DNA from: Dryocola sp032051265
GTDB taxonomy: Bacteria > Pseudomonadota > Gammaproteobacteria > Enterobacterales > Enterobacteriaceae
Assembly: GCA_032051265.1 (NCBI GenBank)
Contig: DAMBYU010000003.1
Coordinates: 62,001-126,000 of the forward strand
Length of the DNA stretch: 64,000 nucleotides
Direction of reading: 5' to 3'
Shown: piece by piece, positions 41,462 through 50,901 of the stretch
Position numbering within the stretch: position 1 is the stretch's first letter
Layout: every line of letters begins with the position of its first letter
Program-made: the position numbers and the translations under genes
Notes under the pieces: generated by a model
What the model was told of the DNA's origin: nothing
What the model saw: the letters and a program-made list of their open reading frames with translations, nothing else
Database searches by the model: none

Positions 41462-42595
41462 CTATTCAAAGTTTCCGCGAACCAGGCATTCGCCGGAGCT
41501 GAACATTAGTTTTCCGGCGGCAAAGGCCTGATGGAGCGTGAAATCATCGTTCAATACGCAAAGGTCGGCATGCTGACCCATTGCAATACGTCCTCCTGAA
41601 ATACCAAGGGAATCTGCAACGTTTGAAGTGAACATGGCAATTGCCTGATTGATGGGAACACCTGCGTTAATTAAACGTGGAAGCAGACGACAATTACCGT
41701 CAACAGGTGCTGCGGAAAGGCCTTCAACCATACCGTCGGCGTTAAAGCGGGGAACGCTGCCGTTTCCATCTGAACTGATAGTGATGTTTTGTGATGGTAC
41801 GCCTGACTCAAGCGCATGGACGATAGCTTCTTCCTGCGGTGCGTATCGACTGCCGCCGGATGTCACGTCAATCATTCCGCCGCGTCGGGCAAAGGCGATT
41901 GCCTGTGTAAATAAGTCTGCCGTACGGGCGACGTGGGTAGGAGATATATGGTGAATCGGTAATCCCGCATCGCATAATGCGTTTATTGCATCAAACCCAT
42001 CAGGTAATGCTCCAAGATGGATATGTAGCAGTCCTTTTTTCCCGGCCAGCAAGGCAGCAACGCGGATATCGCTAACCAGACGCAATAATTCCTGAACCGT
42101 CGGGAAAGAGCCACGGTGATCGGCGAGAGCAATTTTGACGCCCAGAACTGCTGGAATGAATACTATATCGTCACGCACGTTGCCGGTGATTGTCCGGGTA
42201 GGAAGTTCATATGAACCGGTGTGCATAAAAGCGCGAATGCCTTCAAGATTAAGAGCCTGCATTTTGGCGTACAGATCTTTTGGCGAGCGGGATATACCGT
42301 CGGTTCCTAATACGCCTACCACGGTGGTGATACCAGCCGAGATAAGGCTGGTGAGGCTACATGCTGGCGTGCGGCTGGCAAATCCTGCTTCACCACCCCC
42401 GCCAGTCAGATGGACATGCTGATCAATAACTCCTGGAATCAGTAGTTTACCCCGACAATTGATCGTATGTATTGGAAAAGGGAGCGTTGGTGGCGTATTG
42501 CTGATACTTACAATCCGATCGGCGTACAGCAATATAGATTGTGTTCCCAAATCATCTGGCGCAAAAACCCTGGCATTGGTCAGTAAGGTGAACAT
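41462..42595 (-). CDS. iadA: Isoaspartyl dipeptidase (beta-aspartyl peptidase) IadA
   Basis: 377 residues of the amidohydrolase superfamily. The HxH metal pair is in VIDQHVHLTGGGGEAGF; VLGVKIALADHRGS carries the carboxylated lysine that bridges the metals; HIHLGALPDG, HISPTHV and ISSDGNGS (catalytic Asp) complete the site. It hydrolyses beta-Asp-X dipeptides that arise from damaged proteins. In E. coli iadA lies elsewhere (next to yjiE/yjiG/yjiH). Here it is placed with a DcuC-like carrier and a divergent LysR regulator. It also resembles dihydroorotase, but the residues around the metal site favour IadA. Confidence 0.85.
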   Translation of the reverse strand: MFTLLTNARVFAPDDLGTQSILLYADRIVSISNTPPTLPFPIHTINCRGKLLIPGVIDQHVHLTGGGGEAGFASRTPACSLTSLISAGITTVVGVLGTDGISRSPKDLYAKMQALNLEGIRAFMHTGSYELPTRTITGNVRDDIVFIPAVLGVKIALADHRGSFPTVQELLRLVSDIRVAALLAGKKGLLHIHLGALPDGFDAINALCDAGLPIHHISPTHVARTADLFTQAIAFARRGGMIDVTSGGSRYAPQEEAIVHALESGVPSQNITISSDGNGSVPRFNADGMVEGLSAAPVDGNCRLLPRLINAGVPINQAIAMFTSNVADSLGISGGRIAMGQHADLCVLNDDFTLHQAFAAGKLMFSSGECLVRGNFE

Positions 42596-42762
42596 AATTT
42601 TCCCGTTTTTATGAAAATAAGAATTAAAAAAACGCAGCGGCTGGTGAATATGAGCGTTTGAGATGAATGTCGCTGAAATAAAAAGGTAAATAATTACTCT
42701 TTATGTGGCTATTGCAGATTTAGTATCGAATGATGCCGAAATGACATAACGGGAAATCTATA

Positions 42763-43665
42763 ATGGACAGTAAATGGCTTGAGGATTTTCTTAGCCTGAG
42801 TCAACACGGAAATTTTTCATCCGCGGCAAGAGAGCGCTGCGTGACGCAACCAGCGTTTAGTCGACGAGTTAAAGCTCTGGAGGAAGCGCTGGGTACGCCC
42901 CTGTTCGATCGAACGACTACGCCCGTCACTCTGACGCGTTATGGTGAGCGCTTTGAACCACATGCAAGACAGGTGCTCTCTACGCTAAGAGAAGCGCGTT
43001 ATGAGCTAGCAAGTATGCTGCCACAAACCGATAACACCATTGTGATGGTGAGTCTGCATACACTTTCGGTTAACATTTTGCCGGACATGATTAATTACCT
43101 GCGCCACAGCTATCCGCAGATTAACTTTATCGTCAATGCCTGCATGCAGGGGATCGATAACCATTTTAATGCGTTGTTGAACCGCCAAATTGATATGTTA
43201 GTGACCTACGATCTTTTACAGGCCCAGCCTTCCCTGGACGTGGCCGAACAACTGAAGCGAACCGTATGGCGTTACGAACGTTTTATTCCTGTTATTGCCA
43301 CAGAGCTATTGCCCCTCGTGGACGATGAAAATGGTCTAATTCCGTGGCTACGCTACAGCGATTATACTTTTGTGCAGCAAATTATCGCGCCCGCAGAGCG
43401 GCAGGTTGCACATCGTCTTAAGCAGGTTTTCGAAAGCGGGCTGAGTGAAAGCATCCGTGAAATGGTTTTGCGTGGGATGGGGCTTGCCTGGCTACCGGAG
43501 TCGATGGTGGCTGAACAATTGGCAAATGGCGATCTGATTCAGCTTTGGCCAGATAGTGAATCAAAACAGCGTGAAATGGCGATTGTCGTGTGGTGCCAAC
43601 GGGAAGAGAACCGTAAAATTCTCGGCCTGTGCTGGGATAAATTGTCCAGAAAGTCACAAGGTTGA
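42763..43665 (+). CDS. LysR-family regulator related to YjiE/HypT
   Basis: 300 residues. N-terminal winged helix-turn-helix (LEDFLSLSQHGNFSSAARER, VTQPAFSRRVKALEEALG) and a C-terminal effector domain (about 90-295). The beginning and the QPAFSRRVKALE stretch recall E. coli YjiE (HypT), whose gene is also beside iadA. Divergent from iadA with 167 bp between starts, the classic LysR layout, so it probably controls iadA and the carrier gene. Inducer unknown. Confidence 0.75.
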   Translation: MDSKWLEDFLSLSQHGNFSSAARERCVTQPAFSRRVKALEEALGTPLFDRTTTPVTLTRYGERFEPHARQVLSTLREARYELASMLPQTDNTIVMVSLHTLSVNILPDMINYLRHSYPQINFIVNACMQGIDNHFNALLNRQIDMLVTYDLLQAQPSLDVAEQLKRTVWRYERFIPVIATELLPLVDDENGLIPWLRYSDYTFVQQIIAPAERQVAHRLKQVFESGLSESIREMVLRGMGLAWLPESMVAEQLANGDLIQLWPDSESKQREMAIVVWCQREENRKILGLCWDKLSRKSQG

Positions 43666-43825
43666 TGGTTTTTTCTGCAAACGCATCGTGAGAGTAAAAT
43701 TGCCCTTGCGCACCAGTGCTGCTTTGGTTAGTATTCTCACCCGCTTCAGTGGGTAAACACAAACTTGCCCGCTTACTGGTTTGAAGCTCAAGGTGTGCGG
43801 TAATCCCGCAAGGAACAGGTTGATT

Positions 43826-44158
43826 ATGTACGAAGCTCTTTTGGTAGTTTTCCTTATTGTAGCTCTGGGACTTGTAGGTCTTATCATGCTACAGCAAGGT
43901 AAAGGCGCTGATATGGGAGCCTCCTTCGGTGCAGGCGCCTCCGGAACGTTATTTGGATCAAGTGGTTCAGGTAACTTCATGACCCGCATGACCGCGGTGT
44001 TGGCGACGCTGTTCTTCATCATCAGTCTGGTGCTGGGGAATATCAACAGCAACAAAACCAGTAAAGGAAGTGAGTGGGATAATTTGAGTCAGCCAGCGAA
44101 ATCTGAGCAGACAACGCCAGCGGCACCTACCAGGCCAACTAGCGATATCCCGCAGTAA
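43826..44158 (+). CDS. secG: Protein translocase subunit SecG
   Basis: 110 residues with two membrane segments (about 3-20 and 55-75): MYEALLVVFLIVALGLVGLI and MTRMTAVLATLFFIISLVLG. SecG joins SecY and SecE and helps SecA drive protein export. The ATG 43826 was chosen from the strong match at residue 1. Upstream 160 bp must hold its promoter, since glmM is now 3.9 kb away. Confidence 0.96.
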   Translation: MYEALLVVFLIVALGLVGLIMLQQGKGADMGASFGAGASGTLFGSSGSGNFMTRMTAVLATLFFIISLVLGNINSNKTSKGSEWDNLSQPAKSEQTTPAAPTRPTSDIPQ

Positions 44159-44205
44159 TAAGCAGTAAGCTTCTGTACGGCAGAGTTGATAGCCGTACGC
44201 AAAGT

Positions 44206-44292
44206 GCCGAGGTGGTGGAATTGGTAGACACGCTACCTTGAGGTGGTAGTGCCCGATTGGGCTTACGGGTTCAAGTCCCGTCCTCGGTACCA
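44206..44292 (+). tRNA. leuU: tRNA-Leu (GAG)
   Basis: 87 nt with CCA encoded. Acceptor stem GCCGAGG/CCTCGGT; long variable arm typical of leucine tRNA; anticodon GAG at 44240-44242; T-loop GGTTCAAGTCC. Located 47 bp after secG as in E. coli. Confidence 0.97.
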
Positions 44293-44351
44293 AATCCCAG
44301 CAATTCTTGCATTTATTGCAATTCTGGCGTAGTATTTGCCACGTTTTCGGA

Positions 44352-44428
<77 letters not shown>

Positions 44429-44548
44429 CTTTCCCTGAGAGTTCTTTTTCAAATAGTGTGAGCCATTCGGTGCCTCGCGAAGAATTTAGAAAAAAATTCT
44501 CTGGACGGTGTCCGGGCCGCAATTGCGGCATACAGGGTTCAGTTATAT

Positions 44549-44576
44549 AAAGCCCCGATTTATCGGGGTTTTTTGT
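44549..44576 (+). terminator. Terminator between metY and rimP
   Basis: GCCCCGAT and ATCGGGGT form a stem around TT, followed by TTTTTT. In E. coli similar terminators follow metY and are partly read through into rimP-nusA. Confidence 0.8.
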
Positions 44577-44633
44577 TATCTGACTTCAGAATAACTGGGC
44601 TATATGCCCTTTTTTTATGTCTTGGGGGTGGGC

Positions 44634-45086
44634 TTGTCCACATTAGAGCAAAAATTAACAGAGATGATTACAGCACCCGTCGAAGCCCTGGGCTACGAAC
44701 TGGTGGGTATCGAATTCATTCGCGGTCGCCAATCTACGCTGCGCATCTATATTGATAGTGAAGACGGCATCAATGTTGATGATTGCGCTGATGTCAGTCA
44801 CCAGGTCAGTGCAGTGTTAGACGTCGAAGATCCTATCACTGTGGCCTATAACCTTGAAGTTTCCTCACCTGGCCTCGATCGACCAATGTTTATTGCAGAA
44901 CATTACGTTCGCTATACTGGCGAAGAAGTGAGCATTGTGTTGCGTATGGCCGTGCAAAACCGTCGCAAATGGCAGGGTATTATCAAAGCCGTTGAGGGTG
45001 AGATGATCACGGTCTCGGTCGAAGGCAAAGACGAAGTGTTCGCACTGAGCAACATCCAGAAAGCGAACCTGGTACCCCACTTTTAA
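44634..45086 (+). CDS. rimP: Ribosome maturation factor RimP
   Basis: 150 residues from TTG 44634 (STLEQKLTEMITAPVEALGY), which follows a G-rich ribosome-binding site; an ATG ten codons upstream gives a non-homologous extension. Signature sequences are GIEFIRGRQSTLRIYIDSED and DVSHQVSAVLDVEDPI. RimP helps 30S maturation. First protein gene of the nusA operon, 27 bp before nusA. Confidence 0.95.
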   Translation: MSTLEQKLTEMITAPVEALGYELVGIEFIRGRQSTLRIYIDSEDGINVDDCADVSHQVSAVLDVEDPITVAYNLEVSSPGLDRPMFIAEHYVRYTGEEVSIVLRMAVQNRRKWQGIIKAVEGEMITVSVEGKDEVFALSNIQKANLVPHF

Positions 45087-45113
45087 TAGTTTGGATTGAG
45101 GTGAAAACCCAGG

Positions 45114-46619
45114 ATGAACAAAGAAATTTTGGCTGTTGTAGAAGCAGTTTCCAACGAAAAGTCCCTCCCACGCGAGAAGATTTTCGAAGCGCTGGAAAGT
45201 GCGCTGGCAACGGCAACGAAGAAAAAATATGAGCAAGAGATCGATGTCCGTGTGAGCATCGATCGTAAAAGTGGTGACTTTGATACTTTCCGCCGCTGGG
45301 TCATTGTAGAAGAAGTGACGCAGCCGACGCGTGAAATCACCCTTGATGCTGCTCAATTCGAAAACCCTGAGCTGAACGTAGGCGAATATGTTGAAGACCA
45401 GATTGAATCTGTAACCTTCGATCGCATCACGACGCAAACGGCTAAGCAAGTTATCGTGCAGAAGGTTCGTGAAGCTGAACGTGCGATGGTTGTGGACCAG
45501 TTCCGTGAGCAGGAAGGCGAGATTATTACCGGTGTCGTGAAGAAAGTTAACCGTGATAATATTTCGCTCGAAGTTCGACCTGTTGATGGTTCTAACACCA
45601 GCGCTGAAGCCGTCATCATTCGTGAAGATATGCTGCCACGCGAAAACTTCCGTCCGGGCGACCGTATTCGCGGCGTGCTTTATGCCGTACGTCCTGAAGC
45701 TCGCGGCGCACAGCTGTTCGTTAGCCGTTCCAAACCGGAAATGCTGATTGAACTGTTCCGTATTGAAGTGCCAGAAATCGGCGAAGAAGTCATTGAAATT
45801 AAGGCCGCTGCCCGCGATCCGGGTTCTCGTGCGAAAATCGCCGTGAAGACCAATGACAAACGTATCGATCCGGTTGGTGCTTGTGTCGGTATGCGCGGCG
45901 CGCGCGTACAGGCAGTTTCCACTGAGTTAGGTGGCGAGCGTATTGATATCGTGCTGTGGGACGACAACCCGGCGCAGTTTGTTATCAACGCGATGGCCCC
46001 TGCTGATGTGGCTTCCATTGTGGTTGATGAAGACAAACACACGATGGATATCGCGGTAGAGGCAGGCAATCTGGCGCAGGCGATTGGCCGTAACGGTCAA
46101 AACGTGCGTCTGGCAGCCCAGCTAAGCGGCTGGGAACTCAACGTGATGACCGTTGACGACCTGCAGGCTAAGCACCAGGCTGAAGCCCATGCGGCCATTG
46201 ATACCTTTACCAAATACCTCGACATTGACGAGGATTTCGCCACCGTGTTGGTTGAAGAAGGTTTCTCAACGCTTGAAGAACTGGCTTACGTGCCAATGAA
46301 AGAGCTGTTAGAAGTCGACGGCCTTGATGAAGACACAGTGGAAGCATTACGCGATCGCGCTAAAAACGCCCTCACCACTCTGGCGCTTGCTCAGGAAGAG
46401 AGCCTTGGCGACAACAAACCTCAAGAGGATCTGTTGAACCTTGAAGGTATGGACCGCACGCTGGCCTTTAAGCTGGCCTCGCGTGGAGTGAGCTCGCTGG
46501 AAGAGTTGGCTGAGCAAGGTGTCGATGACCTGTCAGATATTGAAGGTTTAACCAACGAGAAAGCCGGTGAATTAATCATGGCAGCTCGCAATATTTGTTG
46601 GTTTGGCGGCGAAGCGTAA
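45114..46619 (+). CDS. nusA: Transcription termination/antitermination factor NusA
   Basis: 501 residues. In order: N-terminal RNA-polymerase-binding domain (about 1-130), S1 domain (about 135-200), KH1 and KH2 (about 205-350; GACVGMRGARVQAV and AIGRNGQNVRLA), and two acidic repeats at the end (LEELAYVPMKELLEVDGLDE and LEELAEQGVDDLSDIEGL). It pauses polymerase and serves antitermination and lambda N/Rho processes. Relative to the E. coli protein I see about six extra residues in the S1 domain after NISLEV (RPVDGSNTS where E. coli has GNN); this loop varies in length between enterobacteria. Confidence 0.96.
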   Translation: MNKEILAVVEAVSNEKSLPREKIFEALESALATATKKKYEQEIDVRVSIDRKSGDFDTFRRWVIVEEVTQPTREITLDAAQFENPELNVGEYVEDQIESVTFDRITTQTAKQVIVQKVREAERAMVVDQFREQEGEIITGVVKKVNRDNISLEVRPVDGSNTSAEAVIIREDMLPRENFRPGDRIRGVLYAVRPEARGAQLFVSRSKPEMLIELFRIEVPEIGEEVIEIKAAARDPGSRAKIAVKTNDKRIDPVGACVGMRGARVQAVSTELGGERIDIVLWDDNPAQFVINAMAPADVASIVVDEDKHTMDIAVEAGNLAQAIGRNGQNVRLAAQLSGWELNVMTVDDLQAKHQAEAHAAIDTFTKYLDIDEDFATVLVEEGFSTLEELAYVPMKELLEVDGLDEDTVEALRDRAKNALTTLALAQEESLGDNKPQEDLLNLEGMDRTLAFKLASRGVSSLEELAEQGVDDLSDIEGLTNEKAGELIMAARNICWFGGEA

Positions 46620-46643
46620 TAAACTGTAGCAGGAAGGAACAGC

Positions 46644-49331
46644 ATGACAGATGTAACCGTAAAAGCGCTGGCCGCAGAGATTCAGACCTCCGTGGACCGC
46701 CTGGTACAGCAATTTGCTGATGCAGGGATCCCGAAGTCTGCTGATGATTCTGTTTCCGCGCAAGAGAAGCAAACCCTGCTGGCGCACCTGAACCGTGAGC
46801 ACGGTTCAGCACCAGATAAGTTGACATTACAGCGCAAAACGCGCAGTACTTTAAACATTCCAGGTACCGGTGGGAAAAGTAAATCGGTACAAATCGAAGT
46901 CCGCAAGAAGCGCACCTTTGTGAAACGTGATCCGCAAGAGGCTGAACGTCTCGCCGCGGAAGAACAGGCGCAGCGTGAAGCGGAAGAGCAAGCCCAACGT
47001 GAGGCGCAGGAAGCTGCCAATCGTCAGGCGCAAGAAAAAGCTAAGCGTGAAGCTGAAGAAAAAGCTAAGCGTGAAGCCGCTGATAAAGCGAAACGTGAAG
47101 CTGCGGAAAAAGACAAAGTGAGCAATCAACAATCTGACGATATGACGAAAACCGCCCAGGCCGATAAAGCCCGCCGCGAAGCAGAAGCTGCTGAGCTTAA
47201 GCGCAAAGCGGAAGAAGAAGCCCGTCGCAAACTAGAAGAAGATGCCCGTCGTGTGGCGGAAGAAGCCCGTAAAATGGCTGAAGCTAACGCAGGCGTCTGG
47301 ACGGAAGAAGAAAAAGTGGAAGACGACAAAACTGATTACCACGTAACCACTTCTGAACACGCTCGCCAGGCAGAAGACGAAAACGACCGTCAGGTTGAAG
47401 CCGGCCGTACCCGTGCTCGTACTACTGCTACTAAAGCGCCTCGCCAGAAAAAAGGCGGCAAGCACGGCGAATCTAAAGCTGACCGCGAAGAAGCGCGTGC
47501 AGCAGTTCGCGGTGGCAAAGGCAAGCGTAAACCTAGCAGCCTGCAACAGGGCTTCAACAAGCCTGCTCAGGCGGTTAACCGTGACGTTGTCATCGGCGAA
47601 ACCGTTACCGTTGCAGAACTGGCTAACAAAATGGCCGTTAAAGGTTCTCAGGTCATCAAAGCGATGATGAAACTGGGTGCTATGGCGACCATCAACCAGG
47701 TCATCGACCAGGAAACCGCACAGCTGGTTGCCGAAGAGATGGGCCATAAAGTCATCCTGCGTCGTGAAAACGAGCTGGAAGAGGCGCTGATGAGCGACCG
47801 TGACACCGATGCAGCAGCTGAATCGCGCGCGCCGGTTGTGACTATCATGGGTCACGTTGACCACGGTAAAACCTCTCTGCTTGACTACATTCGTTCTACT
47901 AAAGTGGCGTCCGGCGAAGCGGGTGGTATTACCCAGCACATCGGCGCATACCACGTAGAAACTGACAACGGCATGATCACCTTCCTGGATACCCCGGGTC
48001 ACGCAGCCTTTACCTCTATGCGTGCTCGTGGCGCTCAGGCAACGGATATCGTGGTTCTGGTTGTTGCAGCGGACGATGGCGTAATGCCACAAACTATCGA
48101 AGCAATCCAGCACGCGAAAGCGGCGCAGGTGCCGGTAGTGGTTGCAGTGAACAAAATCGATAAGCCAGAAGCCGATCCAGATCGCGTTAAGCAGGAACTC
48201 TCCCAGTACGGCATCATGCCGGAAGAGTGGGGCGGTGAAAGCCAGTTCATCCACGTATCAGCGAAAGCCGGTACCGGTATCGACGAACTGCTGGACGCCA
48301 TTCTGCTGCAGGCCGAAGTTCTGGAACTGAAAGCGATGCGTACAGGCATGGCAAGCGGTGTGGTTATCGAATCCTTCCTTGATAAAGGTCGTGGTCCGGT
48401 AGCAACCGTGCTGGTTCGCGAAGGTTCTCTGAACAAAGGCGATATCGTGCTGTGTGGCTTCGAATATGGCCGCGTTCGTGCAATGCGTGACGAAATGGGT
48501 CGCGAAGTTTCTGAAGCGGGTCCATCTATCCCTGTTGAAATCCTGGGCCTTTCCGGTGTTCCAGCGGCGGGTGACGAAGTTACCGTTGTTCGTGACGAGA
48601 AAAAAGCTCGCGAAGTGGCTCTGTATCGTCAGGGTAAATTCCGCGAAGTGAAACTGGCTCGCCAGCAGAAATCCAAACTGGAAAACATGTTCGCCAACAT
48701 GACCGAAGGCGAAGTGTCCGAAGTGAACATCGTGCTGAAAGCAGACGTTCAGGGTTCTGTGGAAGCGATCAGCGATTCCCTGCTGAAGCTCTCTACCGAT
48801 GAAGTGAAAGTTAAAATCATCGGTTCCGGCGTGGGCGGTATCACTGAAACCGACGCAACGCTTGCTGCGGCTTCTAACGCTATTCTGGTTGGCTTCAACG
48901 TGCGTGCCGATGCTTCTGCTCGTCGCGTTATCGAAGCGGAAAGCCTGGATCTGCGTTACTACTCCGTCATCTACCATCTGATCGACGAAGTAAAAGCGGC
49001 GATGAGCGGCATGCTCTCTCCGGAGCTCAAACAACAGATCCTCGGCCTGGCCGAAGTGCGCGATGTGTTCAAATCACCGAAGTTTGGTGCCATCGCAGGT
49101 TGTATGGTTACCGAGGGCGTGGTCAAACGTCACAACCCAATCCGTGTACTGCGCGACAACGTGGTTATCTATGAAGGCGAGCTGGAATCCCTGCGCCGCT
49201 TCAAAGATGATGCCAACGAAGTGCGTAACGGCATGGAGTGTGGTATTGGCGTGAAGAACTACAACGACGTACGTGTTGGCGATGTTATCGAAGTCTTCGA
49301 AATCATCGAAATCCAGCGTACGATCGCCTGA
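46644..49331 (+). CDS. infB: Translation initiation factor IF-2
   Basis: 895 residues. The N-terminal part has a long Ala/Glu/Arg/Lys coiled helix (about 95-215). The G domain has GHVDHGKTSLLDY (about 402), DTPGHAAF and NKIDKPEAD; domains II-IV bind fMet-tRNA. Internal starts for the shorter IF2 forms seem kept: a GTG at codon 159 (47118) and an ATG at codon 167 (47142), against 158 and 165 in E. coli. Follows nusA by 24 bp. Confidence 0.97.
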   Translation: MTDVTVKALAAEIQTSVDRLVQQFADAGIPKSADDSVSAQEKQTLLAHLNREHGSAPDKLTLQRKTRSTLNIPGTGGKSKSVQIEVRKKRTFVKRDPQEAERLAAEEQAQREAEEQAQREAQEAANRQAQEKAKREAEEKAKREAADKAKREAAEKDKVSNQQSDDMTKTAQADKARREAEAAELKRKAEEEARRKLEEDARRVAEEARKMAEANAGVWTEEEKVEDDKTDYHVTTSEHARQAEDENDRQVEAGRTRARTTATKAPRQKKGGKHGESKADREEARAAVRGGKGKRKPSSLQQGFNKPAQAVNRDVVIGETVTVAELANKMAVKGSQVIKAMMKLGAMATINQVIDQETAQLVAEEMGHKVILRRENELEEALMSDRDTDAAAESRAPVVTIMGHVDHGKTSLLDYIRSTKVASGEAGGITQHIGAYHVETDNGMITFLDTPGHAAFTSMRARGAQATDIVVLVVAADDGVMPQTIEAIQHAKAAQVPVVVAVNKIDKPEADPDRVKQELSQYGIMPEEWGGESQFIHVSAKAGTGIDELLDAILLQAEVLELKAMRTGMASGVVIESFLDKGRGPVATVLVREGSLNKGDIVLCGFEYGRVRAMRDEMGREVSEAGPSIPVEILGLSGVPAAGDEVTVVRDEKKAREVALYRQGKFREVKLARQQKSKLENMFANMTEGEVSEVNIVLKADVQGSVEAISDSLLKLSTDEVKVKIIGSGVGGITETDATLAAASNAILVGFNVRADASARRVIEAESLDLRYYSVIYHLIDEVKAAMSGMLSPELKQQILGLAEVRDVFKSPKFGAIAGCMVTEGVVKRHNPIRVLRDNVVIYEGELESLRRFKDDANEVRNGMECGIGVKNYNDVRVGDVIEVFEIIEIQRTIA

Positions 49332-49399
49332 TAATCCCGGGGAACCGGTAATATCTTAAGGGGGGCCGAGTGCCCCCCGATTTGTATGGAGAATTTATT

Positions 49400-49804
49400 A
49401 TGGCGAAAGAATTCGGTCGCCCGCAGCGCGTATCTCAGGAATTGCAGAAAGAGATCGCAATCATCCTGCAGCGTGAAATCAAAGATCCGCGTCTGGGCAT
49501 GATGACCACCGTTTCCGGTGTGGAAGTGTCACGCGATCTGGCCTATGCCAAAGTATTTGTTACCTTCCTGAATGACAAAGATGAAGATGCCATCAAAGAA
49601 GGCATCAAAGTCTTGCAGGATGCGTCAGGCTACATTCGTACCCTGATTGGTAAAGCGATGCGTCTGCGTATCGTCCCTGAACTGACCTTCTTCTACGATA
49701 ACTCGCTGGTTGAAGGGATGCGCATGTCCAATCTGGTCTCCAATGTCATTCGTAATGATGATGAGCGTCGCGTAAACGATTCGGATGACAGCAAGGAGGA
49801 TTGA
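49400..49804 (+). CDS. rbfA: 30S ribosome-binding factor RbfA
   Basis: 134 residues with a type II KH fold; MAKEFGRPQRVSQELQKEIA at the start and AKVFVTFLNDKDEDA within. Cold-shock protein needed for 16S 5' maturation. ATG 49400 has GGAGAA upstream. The stop overlaps the truB start (ATGA). Confidence 0.96.
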   Translation: MAKEFGRPQRVSQELQKEIAIILQREIKDPRLGMMTTVSGVEVSRDLAYAKVFVTFLNDKDEDAIKEGIKVLQDASGYIRTLIGKAMRLRIVPELTFFYDNSLVEGMRMSNLVSNVIRNDDERRVNDSDDSKED

Positions 49805-50748
49805 TGAGTCGTCCTCGTCGTCGTGGTCGTGATATCCATGGCGTGCTGCTGTTGGACAAGCCGCAGGGCTTGTCTTCCAACGACGCGCTTCAGAAAGTAA
49901 AGCGTATCTATAACGCCAACCGCGCCGGTCACACCGGAGCGCTGGATCCGCTGGCTACCGGCATGCTGCCGATTTGCCTGGGCGAAGCAACCAAGTTTTC
50001 GCGTTATTTGCTGGATTCAGATAAGCGTTACCGTGTAATCGCCCGCCTTGGGCAGCGTACTGATACATCTGATGCCGACGGCACGGTTGTTCAGGAACGT
50101 CCGGTTACCTTTAGCGAGCAGGCGCTTATGGCTGCGCTGGAAAGCTTCCGTGGCGAGACTATGCAGGTGCCGTCGATGTATTCGGCGCTTAAACATCAGG
50201 GCAAGCCGCTATACGAATATGCCCGTCAGGGCATTGAAGTTGAGCGTGAAGCACGTCCCATTACCGTTTACGAGCTGCTCTTTATTCGCCATGAAGGCAA
50301 CGAGCTGGAGCTTGAGATTCACTGCTCAAAGGGCACTTACATCCGGACCATCACTGACGATCTGGGTGAAAAGCTGGGCTGCGGCGCGCATGTAACCTTC
50401 CTGCGTCGCTTGGCCGTGAGCAAATATCCCGTTGAACGTATGGTGACACTTGAACACCTGAATGCGTTTCTTGAACAGGCACAGCAGCAGGAAACTGATC
50501 CCGCAGCGCTGTTAGATCCGTTGCTGATGCCGATGGATAGCCCGGCTTCAGATTTTCCGGTCGTGAACTTATTACCTGCCGTGGCCGGTTATTTCAGGAA
50601 TGGGCAGCCGGTGCAGGTTGCGGGCGTGCCTGCCGAAGGGCTGGTCCGTGTCACCGAAGGCGATGAAGCAAAGTTCATCGGCATGGGCGAGATTGATGAT
50701 GATGGGCGTGTAGCCCCTCGTCGTCTGGTAGTGGAGTATCCTGTCTGA
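49804..50748 (+). CDS. truB: tRNA pseudouridine(55) synthase TruB
   Basis: 314 residues. Catalytic Asp48 lies in GHTGALDPLATGMLPICLG. KPQGLSSND and KRYRVIARLGQRTDTSDADG follow the family; a C-terminal PUA-like domain covers about 245-314. It makes Psi55 in the T-loop of all tRNAs and acts as a tRNA chaperone. Coupled to rbfA by ATGA overlap. Confidence 0.96.
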   Translation: MSRPRRRGRDIHGVLLLDKPQGLSSNDALQKVKRIYNANRAGHTGALDPLATGMLPICLGEATKFSRYLLDSDKRYRVIARLGQRTDTSDADGTVVQERPVTFSEQALMAALESFRGETMQVPSMYSALKHQGKPLYEYARQGIEVEREARPITVYELLFIRHEGNELELEIHCSKGTYIRTITDDLGEKLGCGAHVTFLRRLAVSKYPVERMVTLEHLNAFLEQAQQQETDPAALLDPLLMPMDSPASDFPVVNLLPAVAGYFRNGQPVQVAGVPAEGLVRVTEGDEAKFIGMGEIDDDGRVAPRRLVVEYPV

Positions 50749-50901
50749 CCTTCTGTAGTTACCTTGCGATAACAGGTTGCTACAGGTAAAATAGGCGGCT
50801 TAGCATTCGGGCATTGTCTGACAAGGGTTCGGGTGCGCACTGGGGTAGCTGAATTAGAGATCGGCACCCTGTCTTTTTTATCTATAATTTTGGAGTTGAA
50901 A

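Noticed and set aside
41462..42595. Dihydroorotase
   Set aside because: The HVHLTGGGGE and VLGVKIALADHRGS regions and C-terminal layout fit isoaspartyl dipeptidase better; pyr genes are not near.
39981..43665. Genomic island or phage insertion next to tRNA leuU
   Set aside because: No integrase, no att-like duplication of the tRNA end and base composition is not clearly foreign; only three metabolic genes.
44604..44633. RimP starting at the upstream ATG
   Set aside because: Adds ten residues without homology; TTG 44634 gives the E. coli N-terminus and has the G-rich ribosome-binding site.
47232..48254. Long open frame on the minus strand within infB (340 codons)
   Set aside because: Antisense shadow of a highly biased gene; Phe/His/Arg-rich composition, no SD and no recognisable family.
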